NCBI RefSeq assembly: GCF_037031225.1
Contig: NZ_JAYEZN010000001.1
Span: forward strand, 1,054,001-1,118,000
Length of the DNA: 64,000 nt
Reading direction: 5' to 3'
From: Halorientalis sp. LT38
Lineage (GTDB): Archaea > Halobacteriota > Halobacteria > Halobacteriales > Haloarculaceae
In this document: piece by piece, positions 47,195-56,715 of the stretch
How positions within the stretch are numbered: the stretch's first letter is position 1
Layout of the letters: every line of letters starts with the position of its first letter
Program-made: the position numbers and the translations under genes
The notes under the pieces: model-generated
The model's database searches: none
What the model was told of the DNA's origin: nothing
Seen by the model: only the letters and a program-made list of their open reading frames with translations

Positions 47195-47485
47195 TTACTG
47201 ATCATCGTCGTCATCGGATGGTGGTCGCTGAGATAGCCGATCGAACCGTGACTGGGATTCATCAGTTCGATCGTTCGTCTCCGCTGCCTGGTACGTCGCC
47301 GCAGACAGCTCACCAGTTGCAATCTCGACGGTGAACACCGCATCGACGTGCTGCCCATCTTCGGGCAGTTCCTTCTGATCCACCACCAACTCCCCGACCA
47401 GGTCTTCCTCACCTTCGACGAGCAGCACCGCCAGTTCGTCCTCGAATCGGTCCAGTACCGCCGTGTGGGTTCCGTCGTCGATCAT
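47195..47485 (-). CDS. DUF3006 domain protein
   Basis: A 96-residue acidic protein with the DUF3006 pattern (AVLDRFEDELAVLLVEGEEDLVGELVVDQKELPEDGQHVDAVFTVEI). DUF3006 genes commonly follow MBL-fold ComEC-like genes in bacteria and archaea, as here: its start overlaps the end of the MBL gene by four bases. Its biochemical role is unknown; the conserved pairing suggests a partner of the hydrolase. Confidence 0.85.
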   Translation of the reverse strand: MIDDGTHTAVLDRFEDELAVLLVEGEEDLVGELVVDQKELPEDGQHVDAVFTVEIATGELSAATYQAAETNDRTDESQSRFDRLSQRPPSDDDDDQ

Positions 47486-48939
47486 GAATACTCCTCCTGA
47501 ATCACGAGTTTACCCGCCTCGTTGCGGACGATAACCGTATCGCCCCCGTTGTTCCAGATCGGACTGCCAGAGCCCCAGTAGAGGTCCGTCTCAGTGTCCT
47601 GTCCACTCCCGGTGTGCAACGTGACCTCCGCACCCGGATCCAGTGTAAACTCGGACGGGAACGTGTAGGTGTGATCGGCCGCATCGGCAACGGTCCACCC
47701 CGACAGATCCAGTGGCTCGCCACCGCTGTTCTCGAAGACGACGTACTCGTCGTTCAGGTTGTCGTACTCATCGCCGGCAGCCTCTTCGTGAATTTCTGTG
47801 ATCGAGAGGTCACCACCAGTGTCCTCGGGCGTCGACATGGGTGTCGCCGTCGCCGTCGAAGTGTCAGAACCGTCGTCGGTCACGATGGGTTCCGTCTCAC
47901 CACCGACGTCGAACACGGTCCGTGTCTGCACTGCACCACCACTGCCAGGAGCGATCGAGTCACCGTCTCGGAGTTCGAGCGGCGACGTCGGTGCAGCCTG
48001 CTGAGTCGCGACCTCGATCGCCGACCCGTTACTGGTCAGGACGACGTCACCGTGAGTCGCGGTCCAGTAGGTCTGGATCGACCGTGACGTCAACCGGTCC
48101 AACACGGCCTCGTCTGGATGGCCGTACTGGGAGTCGTACGCACTGGAGATCACTGCCAGCCGTGGGGTCGCCGCGTCCAGCAACGCGGCGCTCGAGCTCG
48201 TATCACTGCCGTGGTGGCCCGCCTGCAGGACCGACACGTTCAGTGCCGACTCGTACTCGTCGACGAGATACTCCTCGCCTTCGGGGCCGGCGTCACCGGG
48301 CAACAGGAAACTCGACCCGCCGTGAGCGACCCGGAGGACGATACTGTTCTCGTTGCGGTCACCGTTAGCGACGTACCCATCCGGTGGTGCGAGCACGTCG
48401 ACCGATGCCCCCTCGAAGGAAATCCCATCGCCGGCTCGCGTCTGGTACAGCGTCACGTCGTGTTCCTCGATGGCGTCGAGATAGCGTTCGTACGTCTGGC
48501 TACTCGACGTGATCCCCGGGTCGTACACGGCACCGACGCCGTCGGCCTCGGTTTCGAAGTAGTCGATTACCGCCGCGTGCCCACCGATGTGGTCTGCGTC
48601 GGCGTGAGTCGTAACCAGGTGATCGATGCGCTCCATGTCGTTGTCGCGCAGGTACTCGAGAACGTACTCCCCGTCGTCCTGCCAGTCGCCACTGTCGATC
48701 AGTATCGTCTCGTTATTCGGCCCGACGACCAGCGTGCTCGACCCCTGGTCGACGTTGATGAAGTGGACCGAGAGCGAGCCATTCGCACTCGCGACAGTCG
48801 GCGTTCCAGTAGTCGATCCATCCCCAGTTGTGCCCGGTGTCGACGCCGGTGTTCCGTCCATCCCGACGTCCGTCATGCTCCCGCAACCGGCGAGGGCGAC
48901 GAGGAAAGCAACGAGAACGACAGCAGCCCATCTTCGCAT
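47482..48939 (-). CDS. Exported MBL-fold hydrolase with lamin-tail domain
   Basis: A 485-residue lipoprotein-like protein. The N-terminal signal (MRRWAAVVLVAFLVALAGC) carries a lipobox at C19. The metallo-beta-lactamase domain (about residues 54-310) has the metal motif HADADH (H112 to H117), and resembles the ComEC/Rec2 hydrolase domain. A Thr-rich linker leads to a C-terminal lamin-tail domain (LSITEIHEEAAGDEYDNLNDEYVVFENSG, then LDLSGWTVAD). It probably acts outside the cell, perhaps on DNA or phosphodiesters. ATG 48939 is preceded by TATA-like CCTATTC, about 30 bases upstream. Confidence 0.85.
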   Translation of the reverse strand: MRRWAAVVLVAFLVALAGCGSMTDVGMDGTPASTPGTTGDGSTTGTPTVASANGSLSVHFINVDQGSSTLVVGPNNETILIDSGDWQDDGEYVLEYLRDNDMERIDHLVTTHADADHIGGHAAVIDYFETEADGVGAVYDPGITSSSQTYERYLDAIEEHDVTLYQTRAGDGISFEGASVDVLAPPDGYVANGDRNENSIVLRVAHGGSSFLLPGDAGPEGEEYLVDEYESALNVSVLQAGHHGSDTSSSAALLDAATPRLAVISSAYDSQYGHPDEAVLDRLTSRSIQTYWTATHGDVVLTSNGSAIEVATQQAAPTSPLELRDGDSIAPGSGGAVQTRTVFDVGGETEPIVTDDGSDTSTATATPMSTPEDTGGDLSITEIHEEAAGDEYDNLNDEYVVFENSGGEPLDLSGWTVADAADHTYTFPSEFTLDPGAEVTLHTGSGQDTETDLYWGSGSPIWNNGGDTVIVRNEAGKLVIQEEYS

Positions 48940-49071
48940 ACAGTACAACGGGGAGGGCCAGCCGAATAGGTCTGCTGGCATCGTTGGTCGCCGGAAGAAT
49001 TTGGATCCCTGACCGTTTCACGGGAAGGGTGAGTGTGGCCCGATCACCAGATGGAATCTGCAATCAGAAAC

Positions 49072-51090
49072 TCACGTATCTACCCCTGAGTCAAGCATTC
49101 TCTTCTCGAATCCACTTGCTCGCACTCGCAACGGGAACCAGCCCTCTTCATCGATTCCAAGCAATGCTTCCGAGAACCCGTCTTCGTCGTTTCCGGCTTT
49201 CGCCGTGCGAACCCAGTTCACCTCACGCTCGCTTAGCCCAAACCACTCGGCCAGTTTCTCGGCTTCTTCGTTTACCCGGTGGATCAGTGTCATCGAACAC
49301 AGATTTGCGATCGTCTGTGCCTGCGGTGTGAGCGTGAACTCACCACCCGTCTGCGTGATGAAGTGAAGCGAAAGGTCGTAGTGGCGACTGTGCCTGACAG
49401 CCATCTCCAGAAACTCCAGTGAGGTCGCATCGTTCATCAGGTAGTGGGCTTCGTCGATGACGAACACGACCCGTTTGTCCGTCTGTTTCGCCCGTTCGTA
49501 GACGGCATTGAACAGGACGGACATCATCAGACTCGTTTCAGTTCTTCCGCGGGCTCCTTCTTCCTGGTGCAAATCCAGATAGAGTACCTTCGAGTCCAGA
49601 TCGAACTCAGTGGCTTGGGCGAGATTCGCCAGGTCACCATCCGGCCGGAACGACGGCCGCAGATCCGTCAGCAAAGATTGGGCATCCTCTCGAACCCCTT
49701 CCTGCTCGCTGGCCGTCGGATAACCAAATGAGACCGGATCATCCAGTAGATCTTCGAGAACAGCGATTACGTCCCGAATCGTCGGCGACTCGTGATGGTG
49801 GGTCTCCGGATCGCGCGTGATCCCCTGGCGCTCGTAGGCTTCCTGCACCGCACGCCTGAGCGTCTGCTTACGCTCCTCAAGGGGATTGTTGGCGATGTGG
49901 GTGAAGAAGGTATCACAGAAGGTCAGCACCCAGCTGATCTGTTCGGCCCACGGGTCCAGATCGGGAACTCGATCTAGAACATGCTGTGGTGTCGACTGCA
50001 GCTCAAGTGGGTTGAACCCACGCCGACCGCCAACGGTGATTCGCTCGCCACCGAGGGCTTCGTTCACGCCTGCAAATCCCTCCATCGGGTCGAGCATGAC
50101 GATCAGCGTTTCCGGATCGTACATCGCCCGCCTGAGCAGTTGCAACTTTGTCGAGAAGGATTTCCCTGCACCCAACTGGCCGATAACCATCGTACAGTAG
50201 CCCGTCTCCCGATTGAATCGATCGAGAATGAGCGGGCTCTCGTTGAGTGCATAGGTACCGTACTCGACACCGGGTTCAGCGAACGACCCCGAGACAAACG
50301 GGAACATCGCCCCGACAGCGCCGGCGAGCATCGGCGTCTTGGCATCCAGTGACTCGTCAAGTTTGTCGACACCGATAGGACTGGCCGAGATGAGCGACTC
50401 CGTCTGTGCCCACCGTGGCGTGACGGGTGTGAGATTTGCAGGCGCACGTCTCGTTGCTTTCCGAACAGCGTCGGTCTCTAACTCATCACGTTCTGCAGCG
50501 CCAGTCGTGAGATACATCGAGGCGTCGAAGGCCCGCATCGACGTATTCCGGAGGACGTCGTACAGTTCGCGGTGATCTTCGAGGTCTTTCTGGATACCCC
50601 GAGCGCTGGCTCTGTGTTTCTCGGAGAGGTACTCGAATTCAGCTTCCAGATCCTCTAATTGGTTCTCCAGCGAATCGAGTGTACTCTGGGTATCCCGCGG
50701 GTCAAGATGCATCGAGATATCCGTCCGCCGGGTTTCGCCCGTCGAATAGAGCGCTTCGAGCAAGCCATCGGCTGGTGCATCCGCGAACTCGCCGATCCAC
50801 TGTGTCTGGAGCCATCGGTTGCCCGCTCGAATCGCACCCGGCGTCTTCTCGATTGCTGATGGTGCGATAATCGACGAATGAACGTCTGACTCTTCTTGGA
50901 GTGGACTATTCGGCGTCTCGTGGGTCACCGAGAACGGCGATGTATCGTCCGTGTCTGACTCGGGTTCGATAGAGTGGCCTGTAGTTTCAGCATCAGTCGT
51001 TTCTTGTTCGGCTGATTGGGCCTCAGCGTCTGTCTCGGGTTGTTCTTGGGAGGTATCGTCTTCCTTCACGTGTTCGATATCGCTGCTCAT
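49072..51090 (-). CDS. VirB4-like conjugation ATPase (C-terminal ATPase half)
   Basis: A 672-residue protein. About 200 N-terminal residues are acidic or coiled coil. Then comes an ATPase domain with Walker A GQLGAGKS (K310), GGRRGFNPLEL, Walker B VVFVIDEAHYLM (D546) and the later HFITQTGGEF. This is the VirB4/TraC class, which powers assembly of type IV secretion systems. The N-terminal half of a usual VirB4 is encoded by the upstream gene (51087-52115), with which this start overlaps (ATGA). It is the last gene of the T4SS operon. Confidence 0.88.
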   Translation of the reverse strand: MSSDIEHVKEDDTSQEQPETDAEAQSAEQETTDAETTGHSIEPESDTDDTSPFSVTHETPNSPLQEESDVHSSIIAPSAIEKTPGAIRAGNRWLQTQWIGEFADAPADGLLEALYSTGETRRTDISMHLDPRDTQSTLDSLENQLEDLEAEFEYLSEKHRASARGIQKDLEDHRELYDVLRNTSMRAFDASMYLTTGAAERDELETDAVRKATRRAPANLTPVTPRWAQTESLISASPIGVDKLDESLDAKTPMLAGAVGAMFPFVSGSFAEPGVEYGTYALNESPLILDRFNRETGYCTMVIGQLGAGKSFSTKLQLLRRAMYDPETLIVMLDPMEGFAGVNEALGGERITVGGRRGFNPLELQSTPQHVLDRVPDLDPWAEQISWVLTFCDTFFTHIANNPLEERKQTLRRAVQEAYERQGITRDPETHHHESPTIRDVIAVLEDLLDDPVSFGYPTASEQEGVREDAQSLLTDLRPSFRPDGDLANLAQATEFDLDSKVLYLDLHQEEGARGRTETSLMMSVLFNAVYERAKQTDKRVVFVIDEAHYLMNDATSLEFLEMAVRHSRHYDLSLHFITQTGGEFTLTPQAQTIANLCSMTLIHRVNEEAEKLAEWFGLSEREVNWVRTAKAGNDEDGFSEALLGIDEEGWFPLRVRASGFEKRMLDSGVDT

Positions 51091-52115
51091 TGGGCAGCCC
51101 TCTCAGCGTCAAGAATCGAGCGCACCTGGAAGGCTTTCTCCGAGTCGCCATACTCAATCTGCTCACCGGCCCAGAACGAGGCCAACAATTCAACGGCTTC
51201 TGTCGCAGGGACTGCCCGCGCCCCACAGCCTTCGATCTCACGAAGGCCGCGTTCAATTCGAGAAAGTCGCTGTTCGAGCGTCCCGAACATGGCATCGCGC
51301 TGCTCGTTTCGGGAGGGCGCTAACCAAACGCGAACGAGCGTTCCGAGGAGGGGTACCCGAGCGAGTTTTCCGACGAGGCTTTCGTGTTCGAATTGTACTT
51401 CTTCGGGCGCGATCGTGACGATCACGTAGTGATCACGGATCGTCATCTGGCGCTGTTCGAGGTCGGTCTCGTACCACTCAATATAGTTCTCGATCAAGGC
51501 GGCGAGTTGCGGATTAGCCTTCACGTCGTCATCGCCGAGTCGTGATTCGTAGTGTGCGAGGTACTCCTCGACAGGGAAGTCCCGCGTTGTCGAGTAGATC
51601 TGGATCGGAAATTCGACGACCGTGTTCAGGAAGTCCTGAAAGGCGTCTGCTTTCTGTGCCCACTGCGCTCCCGTCGCGAGGGCCATGTTGGGTGGCTCGA
51701 CTTGAATCAATCCGACGAGCGCTCCGTCAGTCCGCTCTATGGCATTCTGATCTGGGTGGATGCGTTCGACCTGTGTATATTCCTTTGCGTCGTCGTGTTC
51801 GAGTTCGGTGTCGTTCGAATAGAAGCTGATCACCGTCTGGAGCCAGTCTAGACTGGTCGTATAATTCGGCGTCAGTGAGACGAAGATCGCCCCAATCGTA
51901 ATCGCCACACCGGCAATCGGGAGCGTCAGCGTCTGGATCGAATAGCCGGCGATGATTGCTGTGGGAAAGAGTAGTTGCGTACAGAGGACGACGAGGACGC
52001 CCGGGAAGAGTGCCACGGCAACGTCGGTCAGACTGTAGCTACCGATGAGGTTCGCGTCAGTGTTGAGTGATTTTGGAATGCGCTTCGACGGATCGGAGTG
52101 CGGAGTATCTGCCAT
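51087..52115 (-). CDS. VirB3/PrgI-like and VirB4 N-terminal half
   Basis: A 342-residue protein. The N-terminus has two membrane helices (about residues 28-80) after a short charged region, as in VirB3/PrgI proteins. The remainder (about 100-330: NAIERTDGALVGLIQVEPPNMALATGAQWAQKADAFQDFLN ... FPIQIYSTTRDFPVEEYLAHYE) resembles the N-terminal domain of VirB4/CagE. VirB4 is thus split in two genes. It lies 9 bases after the VirB6-like gene and overlaps the ATPase gene by four bases. Confidence 0.8.
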   Translation of the reverse strand: MADTPHSDPSKRIPKSLNTDANLIGSYSLTDVAVALFPGVLVVLCTQLLFPTAIIAGYSIQTLTLPIAGVAITIGAIFVSLTPNYTTSLDWLQTVISFYSNDTELEHDDAKEYTQVERIHPDQNAIERTDGALVGLIQVEPPNMALATGAQWAQKADAFQDFLNTVVEFPIQIYSTTRDFPVEEYLAHYESRLGDDDVKANPQLAALIENYIEWYETDLEQRQMTIRDHYVIVTIAPEEVQFEHESLVGKLARVPLLGTLVRVWLAPSRNEQRDAMFGTLEQRLSRIERGLREIEGCGARAVPATEAVELLASFWAGEQIEYGDSEKAFQVRSILDAERAAQ

Positions 52116-52124
52116 TAGTTGATG

Positions 52125-53462
52125 TTAGTTGATGTACCGTGGTCGGTCGTCGTCGCTATTGCTGTCAGTACTGGATCGAGATCTACGCGTTCGGGGCCGG
52201 TCTCGATCACGGAGTGTCTCGAAATTCGTCGATTTGTTCTGCTGGGTTCGGTCGGCTGTCCCGGGTGCACTCGAATCAGTCGTAGTCGAGGCGTCAGCGC
52301 CAGAATTCGGAGTATGGTCATCGGGGCCCTGGCCAGGACTTGCACTCGAGCCAGTCGTTCCACCGCTACTACCTCCGCCACCCTTTCGAGTGTTGGAGGT
52401 ACTCTGCAATCGCTGTGTCGCGTCAGCGAGTTGTTTCCCTGCAGCGTGAGCGCGTGAGTCACCGGAGCCAAGAACAGACTGCCCGTTGGGTTTGATCGCT
52501 GGCTTCCCGTCCATACCACGCGAGAAGTTTCTCGTCCCGTGAGCCGTACGCGAGCCAACATCGCGCGATTTAGTGACTCGGTTTCGAGCTTGTGACCCCG
52601 ACAGTCGTTGGGAAGCACGGTCTGCAACGAAGAAGATCGCACCTGCCTGCCAGAACAGCACCAGTGGTGAGATAACTGCGATCAGTGGAATCACGAGTGC
52701 CGTCAGCCACAGACCGAATCCACCCATCGAGACGCTGAAGCTCGATCCCAGAAGCGCACCGAGTCGGAATAGGATCGCGACCGGGATCGTCATGAACAGG
52801 AACGGTACGTAGAATCCCGAGAGCCGGCTCACGAATCGCGATACAAGCGTGAACGGCCCGACGCCAGGAACCCAGAGTGCGATCAAAATCGGCATCATGA
52901 GGACGAAGAGATACAGCACGACCTCACGAGCGAGATAGATCAGTGCGATCAGTACGAAGAGAACGAAATCTGCAGAGAGCGTAAGGACGAGACCGAGTAC
53001 GCCCATCGAACTGAACGAAAGTGTCTCGAAGAGCGCGATATCCGACAGTGACGGGACGATAATCTCAGCCAGCGCACTCATAAACCGAAGTGAGAGAGCG
53101 GCGATCCACCACCACATGAGAATACCGAGAAGGCCAGTGAAAGCTCGCTTCTTGAGCTTCGTTCGGTGGTAACTACTGAATAGGTGACTCGTCATCTCGA
53201 AGAAGATTACCAAGCCGATCGAGACCGCCCAGAGAAACAGCGACAATGGGATCATGCTCTCCCAGTAGTACTCGTAGATCGCGGGCCAGGCACCGTTCGT
53301 CGGCGGCCCGAAGACGGAGTTCGGATGGGGTGTTCCGACAATTATGTCTACTAAGTCGGATCCGTAGTCCTCAATGAGTTTAGTGATTGGGCTAAAGAGA
53401 CCTCGAAGAACCTCTTTGAGAGCATCGACAATGACATCACCCAGTGCGCTGAAATCAGCCAT
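52125..53462 (-). CDS. VirB6/TrbL-like polytopic membrane protein
   Basis: A 445-residue protein with six or more membrane helices between about residues 60 and 290, and helical ends. A long Ser/Thr/Gly/Arg-rich, probably disordered C-terminus follows (from about residue 300). Layout, size and place between pilin and VirB4 genes fit VirB6/TrbL, the inner-membrane channel of conjugation systems. The sequence match to bacterial VirB6 is weak, so the call rests mainly on context. The start overlaps the lipoprotein gene by eight bases. Confidence 0.75.
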   Translation of the reverse strand: MADFSALGDVIVDALKEVLRGLFSPITKLIEDYGSDLVDIIVGTPHPNSVFGPPTNGAWPAIYEYYWESMIPLSLFLWAVSIGLVIFFEMTSHLFSSYHRTKLKKRAFTGLLGILMWWWIAALSLRFMSALAEIIVPSLSDIALFETLSFSSMGVLGLVLTLSADFVLFVLIALIYLAREVVLYLFVLMMPILIALWVPGVGPFTLVSRFVSRLSGFYVPFLFMTIPVAILFRLGALLGSSFSVSMGGFGLWLTALVIPLIAVISPLVLFWQAGAIFFVADRASQRLSGSQARNRVTKSRDVGSRTAHGTRNFSRGMDGKPAIKPNGQSVLGSGDSRAHAAGKQLADATQRLQSTSNTRKGGGGSSGGTTGSSASPGQGPDDHTPNSGADASTTTDSSAPGTADRTQQNKSTNFETLRDRDRPRTRRSRSSTDSNSDDDRPRYIN

Positions 53463-54348
53463 CGCTATCCTCCTCGATTAGATCAAGCTGAACCTCTGTG
53501 CAGGAGTAACGGCGACCATACCTCCCCTGCTCTATTTTTCCACCAGCGTCAAATTGGGCAGTTGCACGAACGTTGTTCCCATCTGCGAGACCAGCAATGA
53601 TTCCTATTTGACCAGATAGATTAGCACACCCACTGTGCTCATTTGTGGAGAACAGAAGCGCCTCTTCGTCTGGCACATATGTTTGGTCTCCATCAGAAGG
53701 AATCAAGATCTTCTCTGGCGTTTCAGGTTCTGTATAAGTTGGAATGCTTGAATGGCCCCGTAGATCGTGATTTGCAGCAAAGTATGGGGAGTCCTCAAAG
53801 ACGATATCGGATACCCAAGTTGGCCCGGTTCCGCTGTTATGAACCGTGACTTCGATTTTGGCGTACTCTTGATCGAATTTTCCATTCCTATACTGCTTGA
53901 CTTCTGTAATCTCCAGATCCGGGTTCAAATCAATCGCTACCGTATCGCTGATCGATCCATCTGAGATGAGTGCTAACTCGTGGGTACCTGGCGTATAGTG
54001 GGAGTAGCGACCCATAACCGACGGGATTTCGATGATCTGCAGACGCACCGTTGTCTCTCCTGTCGCGACCGATGTCGACGTGTAGAGACTCCCCTCTGGA
54101 TCGAGCAGATTCAACTTCGAGATGTCGTGTCCGTCGACGAGTCGAACGACGATGTCCTGACCCTCGAACCCAATCGCCTGCACGAGTGAACTCTGGGCAG
54201 CCAATCCGTCTTCGCGAGCGTCCGGATTGGACTCTTGATCTGTCTCACCTGAACCGAGACAGCCCGCAACGCTCGTGAGGAGACCGACTGATCCGAGGCG
54301 AACGAACGACCGACGGGAGAGACGGGTACGTCCCGAAGAATCCTCCAT
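53455..54348 (-). CDS. Tat lipoprotein of the T4SS operon
   Basis: A 297-residue lipoprotein. RRSFVRLGSVGLLTSVAGC is a Tat signal with lipobox. The mature part is beta-rich (DIVVRLVDGHDISKLNLLDPEG, DLEITEVKQYRNG, YAKIEVTVHNSGTGPTWVSDIVFED) with a CARDB-like adhesion domain. It is encoded between the membrane protein gene at 54349 (adjacent, no gap) and the VirB6-like gene, so it probably decorates the secretion apparatus at the cell surface. Confidence 0.8.
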   Translation of the reverse strand: MEDSSGRTRLSRRSFVRLGSVGLLTSVAGCLGSGETDQESNPDAREDGLAAQSSLVQAIGFEGQDIVVRLVDGHDISKLNLLDPEGSLYTSTSVATGETTVRLQIIEIPSVMGRYSHYTPGTHELALISDGSISDTVAIDLNPDLEITEVKQYRNGKFDQEYAKIEVTVHNSGTGPTWVSDIVFEDSPYFAANHDLRGHSSIPTYTEPETPEKILIPSDGDQTYVPDEEALLFSTNEHSGCANLSGQIGIIAGLADGNNVRATAQFDAGGKIEQGRYGRRYSCTEVQLDLIEEDSDG

Positions 54349-56079
54349 TTAGACACCCCTCCACGGTGGCCAGACACGCCATCCAGTGATCCGGTCGATG
54401 AGATACACCCCGACCAGAAACAGCGACACTGGAACGGCGAACCGAAACAGCGTCGCTAACCACTCAAGAACAGTTCCACGAGCATAGACCACGTCCGAAT
54501 CAGCCATGTAGCCCGGCGTGTCCCACCACCAGAAACTCGGAACGTATCGCCCAGCAATCGAACCATCTCCCCTGGGGAGCGTCGTGATGACCGTTCCGTT
54601 TCTCGTGGTGTTGAATCGCTCACCTGCGATTATCACGTATCCATCACGGTCTCCAGTTTCAACTGGGTCACCGGTCGCGTTCGATCGGAGTGTCGCCTTG
54701 ATCCGAATCGTCGACGCATCACGGTCGAGAATTTCGAGTGTAAAGTTGCTCTCGGAGAGTTCCATCTCCTCGAATGACGAGAAGGGGCGTTCGGCTGTCA
54801 CACCACGTACCAGACCCGTTGCAACCACCGGGTCAGGATCCCGATCCGTCTTCGTTCGCGTCGCGATTCCAAAGCTCGCTGTGTATGGTTCCGTGAGTGT
54901 ATCGAGGTTGATCGCGTCGGGGAGCGCCCCCGGTTGAGTTTGCTCGCCGTAGGTTTCGAGGATCGTCACGTTCGCACGCGGTGATGGAGTCGGCCCAGTC
55001 TCGATCGGGTAGGCCGTCACCTGCAGTGGCTGTGCTGGCGAGGAGATTCGTTTCTGGCCGTCGTCACTCGATTGAACGAGTGAGTCCCACTCTGTGTCAC
55101 GAGCGCTATAGAAGCGCCAGACACCGCGGACCTCGCCATTCGGGAGCGCGTGTCCAAGCCATGGGTAGTTCTTGTAGACGACGAGTCCCAGATCACCATT
55201 TGGATAGGTCGTCCGATACCCCGAAATATCGAGATCGTAGACTGTCACATTCTGCGAGTCCCGAACTGTGAGGGTCTCCGAATCAGGCTCCAGTTCTCTG
55301 TCGAAATCGATACAGGCCCTGCCATATCGGTTGTACTGGTTGCAATTCTCCAGAATGTGGATCAGATCAACCCTGATATCGGCTTCCAGCGTGAGGGTCA
55401 GATTCACACTACGATAGCTATCGAGGTCCTCGAATGGGACAGTCACTCGCTGTGAGCCAGACTGGCGTGACAGAACCTCGCCGTCGACGAGGAGTCGCAC
55501 TTCAGAGACCTCGTGAGAGCGAAGGTTCCAGAAATTACGCTCGCCCAGCATCGCAGTGGGCTCCTCGATTTCGAGGCGGTAATCGACCGACCCCAGTACG
55601 GATCCCGATGGGCCAACGAACAAGGGCTTCTCACCTTCTTGGATGCGCGCTCGTGTCGAGGGTTGGACGGCGAAGATATTCGCGGTTGCATCCTTCAGGA
55701 ACGATCCATCCGTGAGGGTCGCATTCGGTGGATAGACCGACTGCTCTCGACCCGTGTTTGGAACGTCACCCAGATCCCCTCGATTCCACTGCTCGACAGT
55801 AGCCGGAGGTTCATCAAGTGGGATGTCCGTCCCGTTCGCGAGGACAGCCATCGCCGATCGCGCTCGCGGGCCGGTCACGTTTGCCGGTGAGACGAAAGCA
55901 TCTCGATCGCCCGACCAGAGGACATGAAACGTTTCATTCGAGAGTCCGTGATCGGTCTGGTTCGGTGGCGACCGCGATGCAGGCGCATAGGCAGTCGTTG
56001 CAGTGGCTGTCGAGACGAGCGTCACGAATAGGATGACGCTCAATCCAATCCCACCGACGAGGGATTTCAGAAGCCGCAA
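54349..56079 (-). CDS. Large exported membrane-anchored protein of the T4SS operon
   Basis: A 576-residue protein with an N-terminal signal/membrane helix (LSVILFVTLVSTATAT), a large extracellular beta-rich part and a C-terminal membrane helix (about residues 545-562, FAVPVSLFLVGVYLIDR). No family is recognised. Its start overlaps the VirB2-like gene by 13 bases. The position suggests a T4SS surface component or mating-pair protein specific to archaea. Confidence 0.75.
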   Translation of the reverse strand: MRLLKSLVGGIGLSVILFVTLVSTATATTAYAPASRSPPNQTDHGLSNETFHVLWSGDRDAFVSPANVTGPRARSAMAVLANGTDIPLDEPPATVEQWNRGDLGDVPNTGREQSVYPPNATLTDGSFLKDATANIFAVQPSTRARIQEGEKPLFVGPSGSVLGSVDYRLEIEEPTAMLGERNFWNLRSHEVSEVRLLVDGEVLSRQSGSQRVTVPFEDLDSYRSVNLTLTLEADIRVDLIHILENCNQYNRYGRACIDFDRELEPDSETLTVRDSQNVTVYDLDISGYRTTYPNGDLGLVVYKNYPWLGHALPNGEVRGVWRFYSARDTEWDSLVQSSDDGQKRISSPAQPLQVTAYPIETGPTPSPRANVTILETYGEQTQPGALPDAINLDTLTEPYTASFGIATRTKTDRDPDPVVATGLVRGVTAERPFSSFEEMELSESNFTLEILDRDASTIRIKATLRSNATGDPVETGDRDGYVIIAGERFNTTRNGTVITTLPRGDGSIAGRYVPSFWWWDTPGYMADSDVVYARGTVLEWLATLFRFAVPVSLFLVGVYLIDRITGWRVWPPWRGV

Positions 56080-56480
56080 CTTGCCCCACCTGCAACGACG
56101 TTGTTCAGGAGGAACTGCAGGATCACCGTTGCCAGCGGTGCAACGATCACACCCCAGATGAGACCCTGATTCCGGATTTCCTTGATCTCCTTTTTCAGAT
56201 CCGCACGGCGGACGGCCGGCGTCGCAACCGTCGCACCCAGAAAGATCGTCCCGCCGAGTAGCGGGCCACCGAACTGGATGATGGTGAAGATGTTGCGGAC
56301 GGTTTCTGCCATATCAGTCGAGCAGAAGTCGTTCCCGACTGACTGGGCCAGGACGGGGTCGACAGCGACGACACTCAGGAGAAATCCGGTGAGAATTGTC
56401 CACCGAACTGTGCGGACAGATGGACTGATTGAACAACGAATCGACAACGAACCTGCAGTATCTGTAGTATCAGCTGACAT
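56067..56480 (-). CDS. VirB2/TrbC-like pilin
   Basis: A 137-residue protein. An unusually long N-terminus leads to a signal-type helix ending VDPVLAQS, a likely cleavage site. The mature part has two membrane helices (about residues 73-93, FGGPLLGGTIFLGATVAT, and about 110-128) joined by a charged loop (RRADLKKEIKEIRNQG). This is the layout of VirB2/TrbC pilins. Two Cys residues (FCSTD, ASCGF) flank the helices. It is the first gene of the T4SS operon; the 235 bases upstream, to 56716, should hold the promoter. Confidence 0.75.
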   Translation of the reverse strand: MSADTTDTAGSLSIRCSISPSVRTVRWTILTGFLLSVVAVDPVLAQSVGNDFCSTDMAETVRNIFTIIQFGGPLLGGTIFLGATVATPAVRRADLKKEIKEIRNQGLIWGVIVAPLATVILQFLLNNVVAGGASCGF

Positions 56481-56715
56481 AGTTGCTACTCAGGGAGTCA
56501 CTTTGCGTCGAACCCCACCCAAGGATGGAATTGACCGCAACGCGACGAGTACATCTGATCTGGTGAATGGGTGGGATATAAACCTATAGATTCGATCGTT
56601 GTATGGCGTTTTTCGTGAGTAAGGCGCAACTATCTTAGTAGCAATTGACTCCTAAACTTGCCATCCAGTGTAGCATTCTGACATAACCACTTCGCGTCTG
56701 GGGATGGTGCTGATA

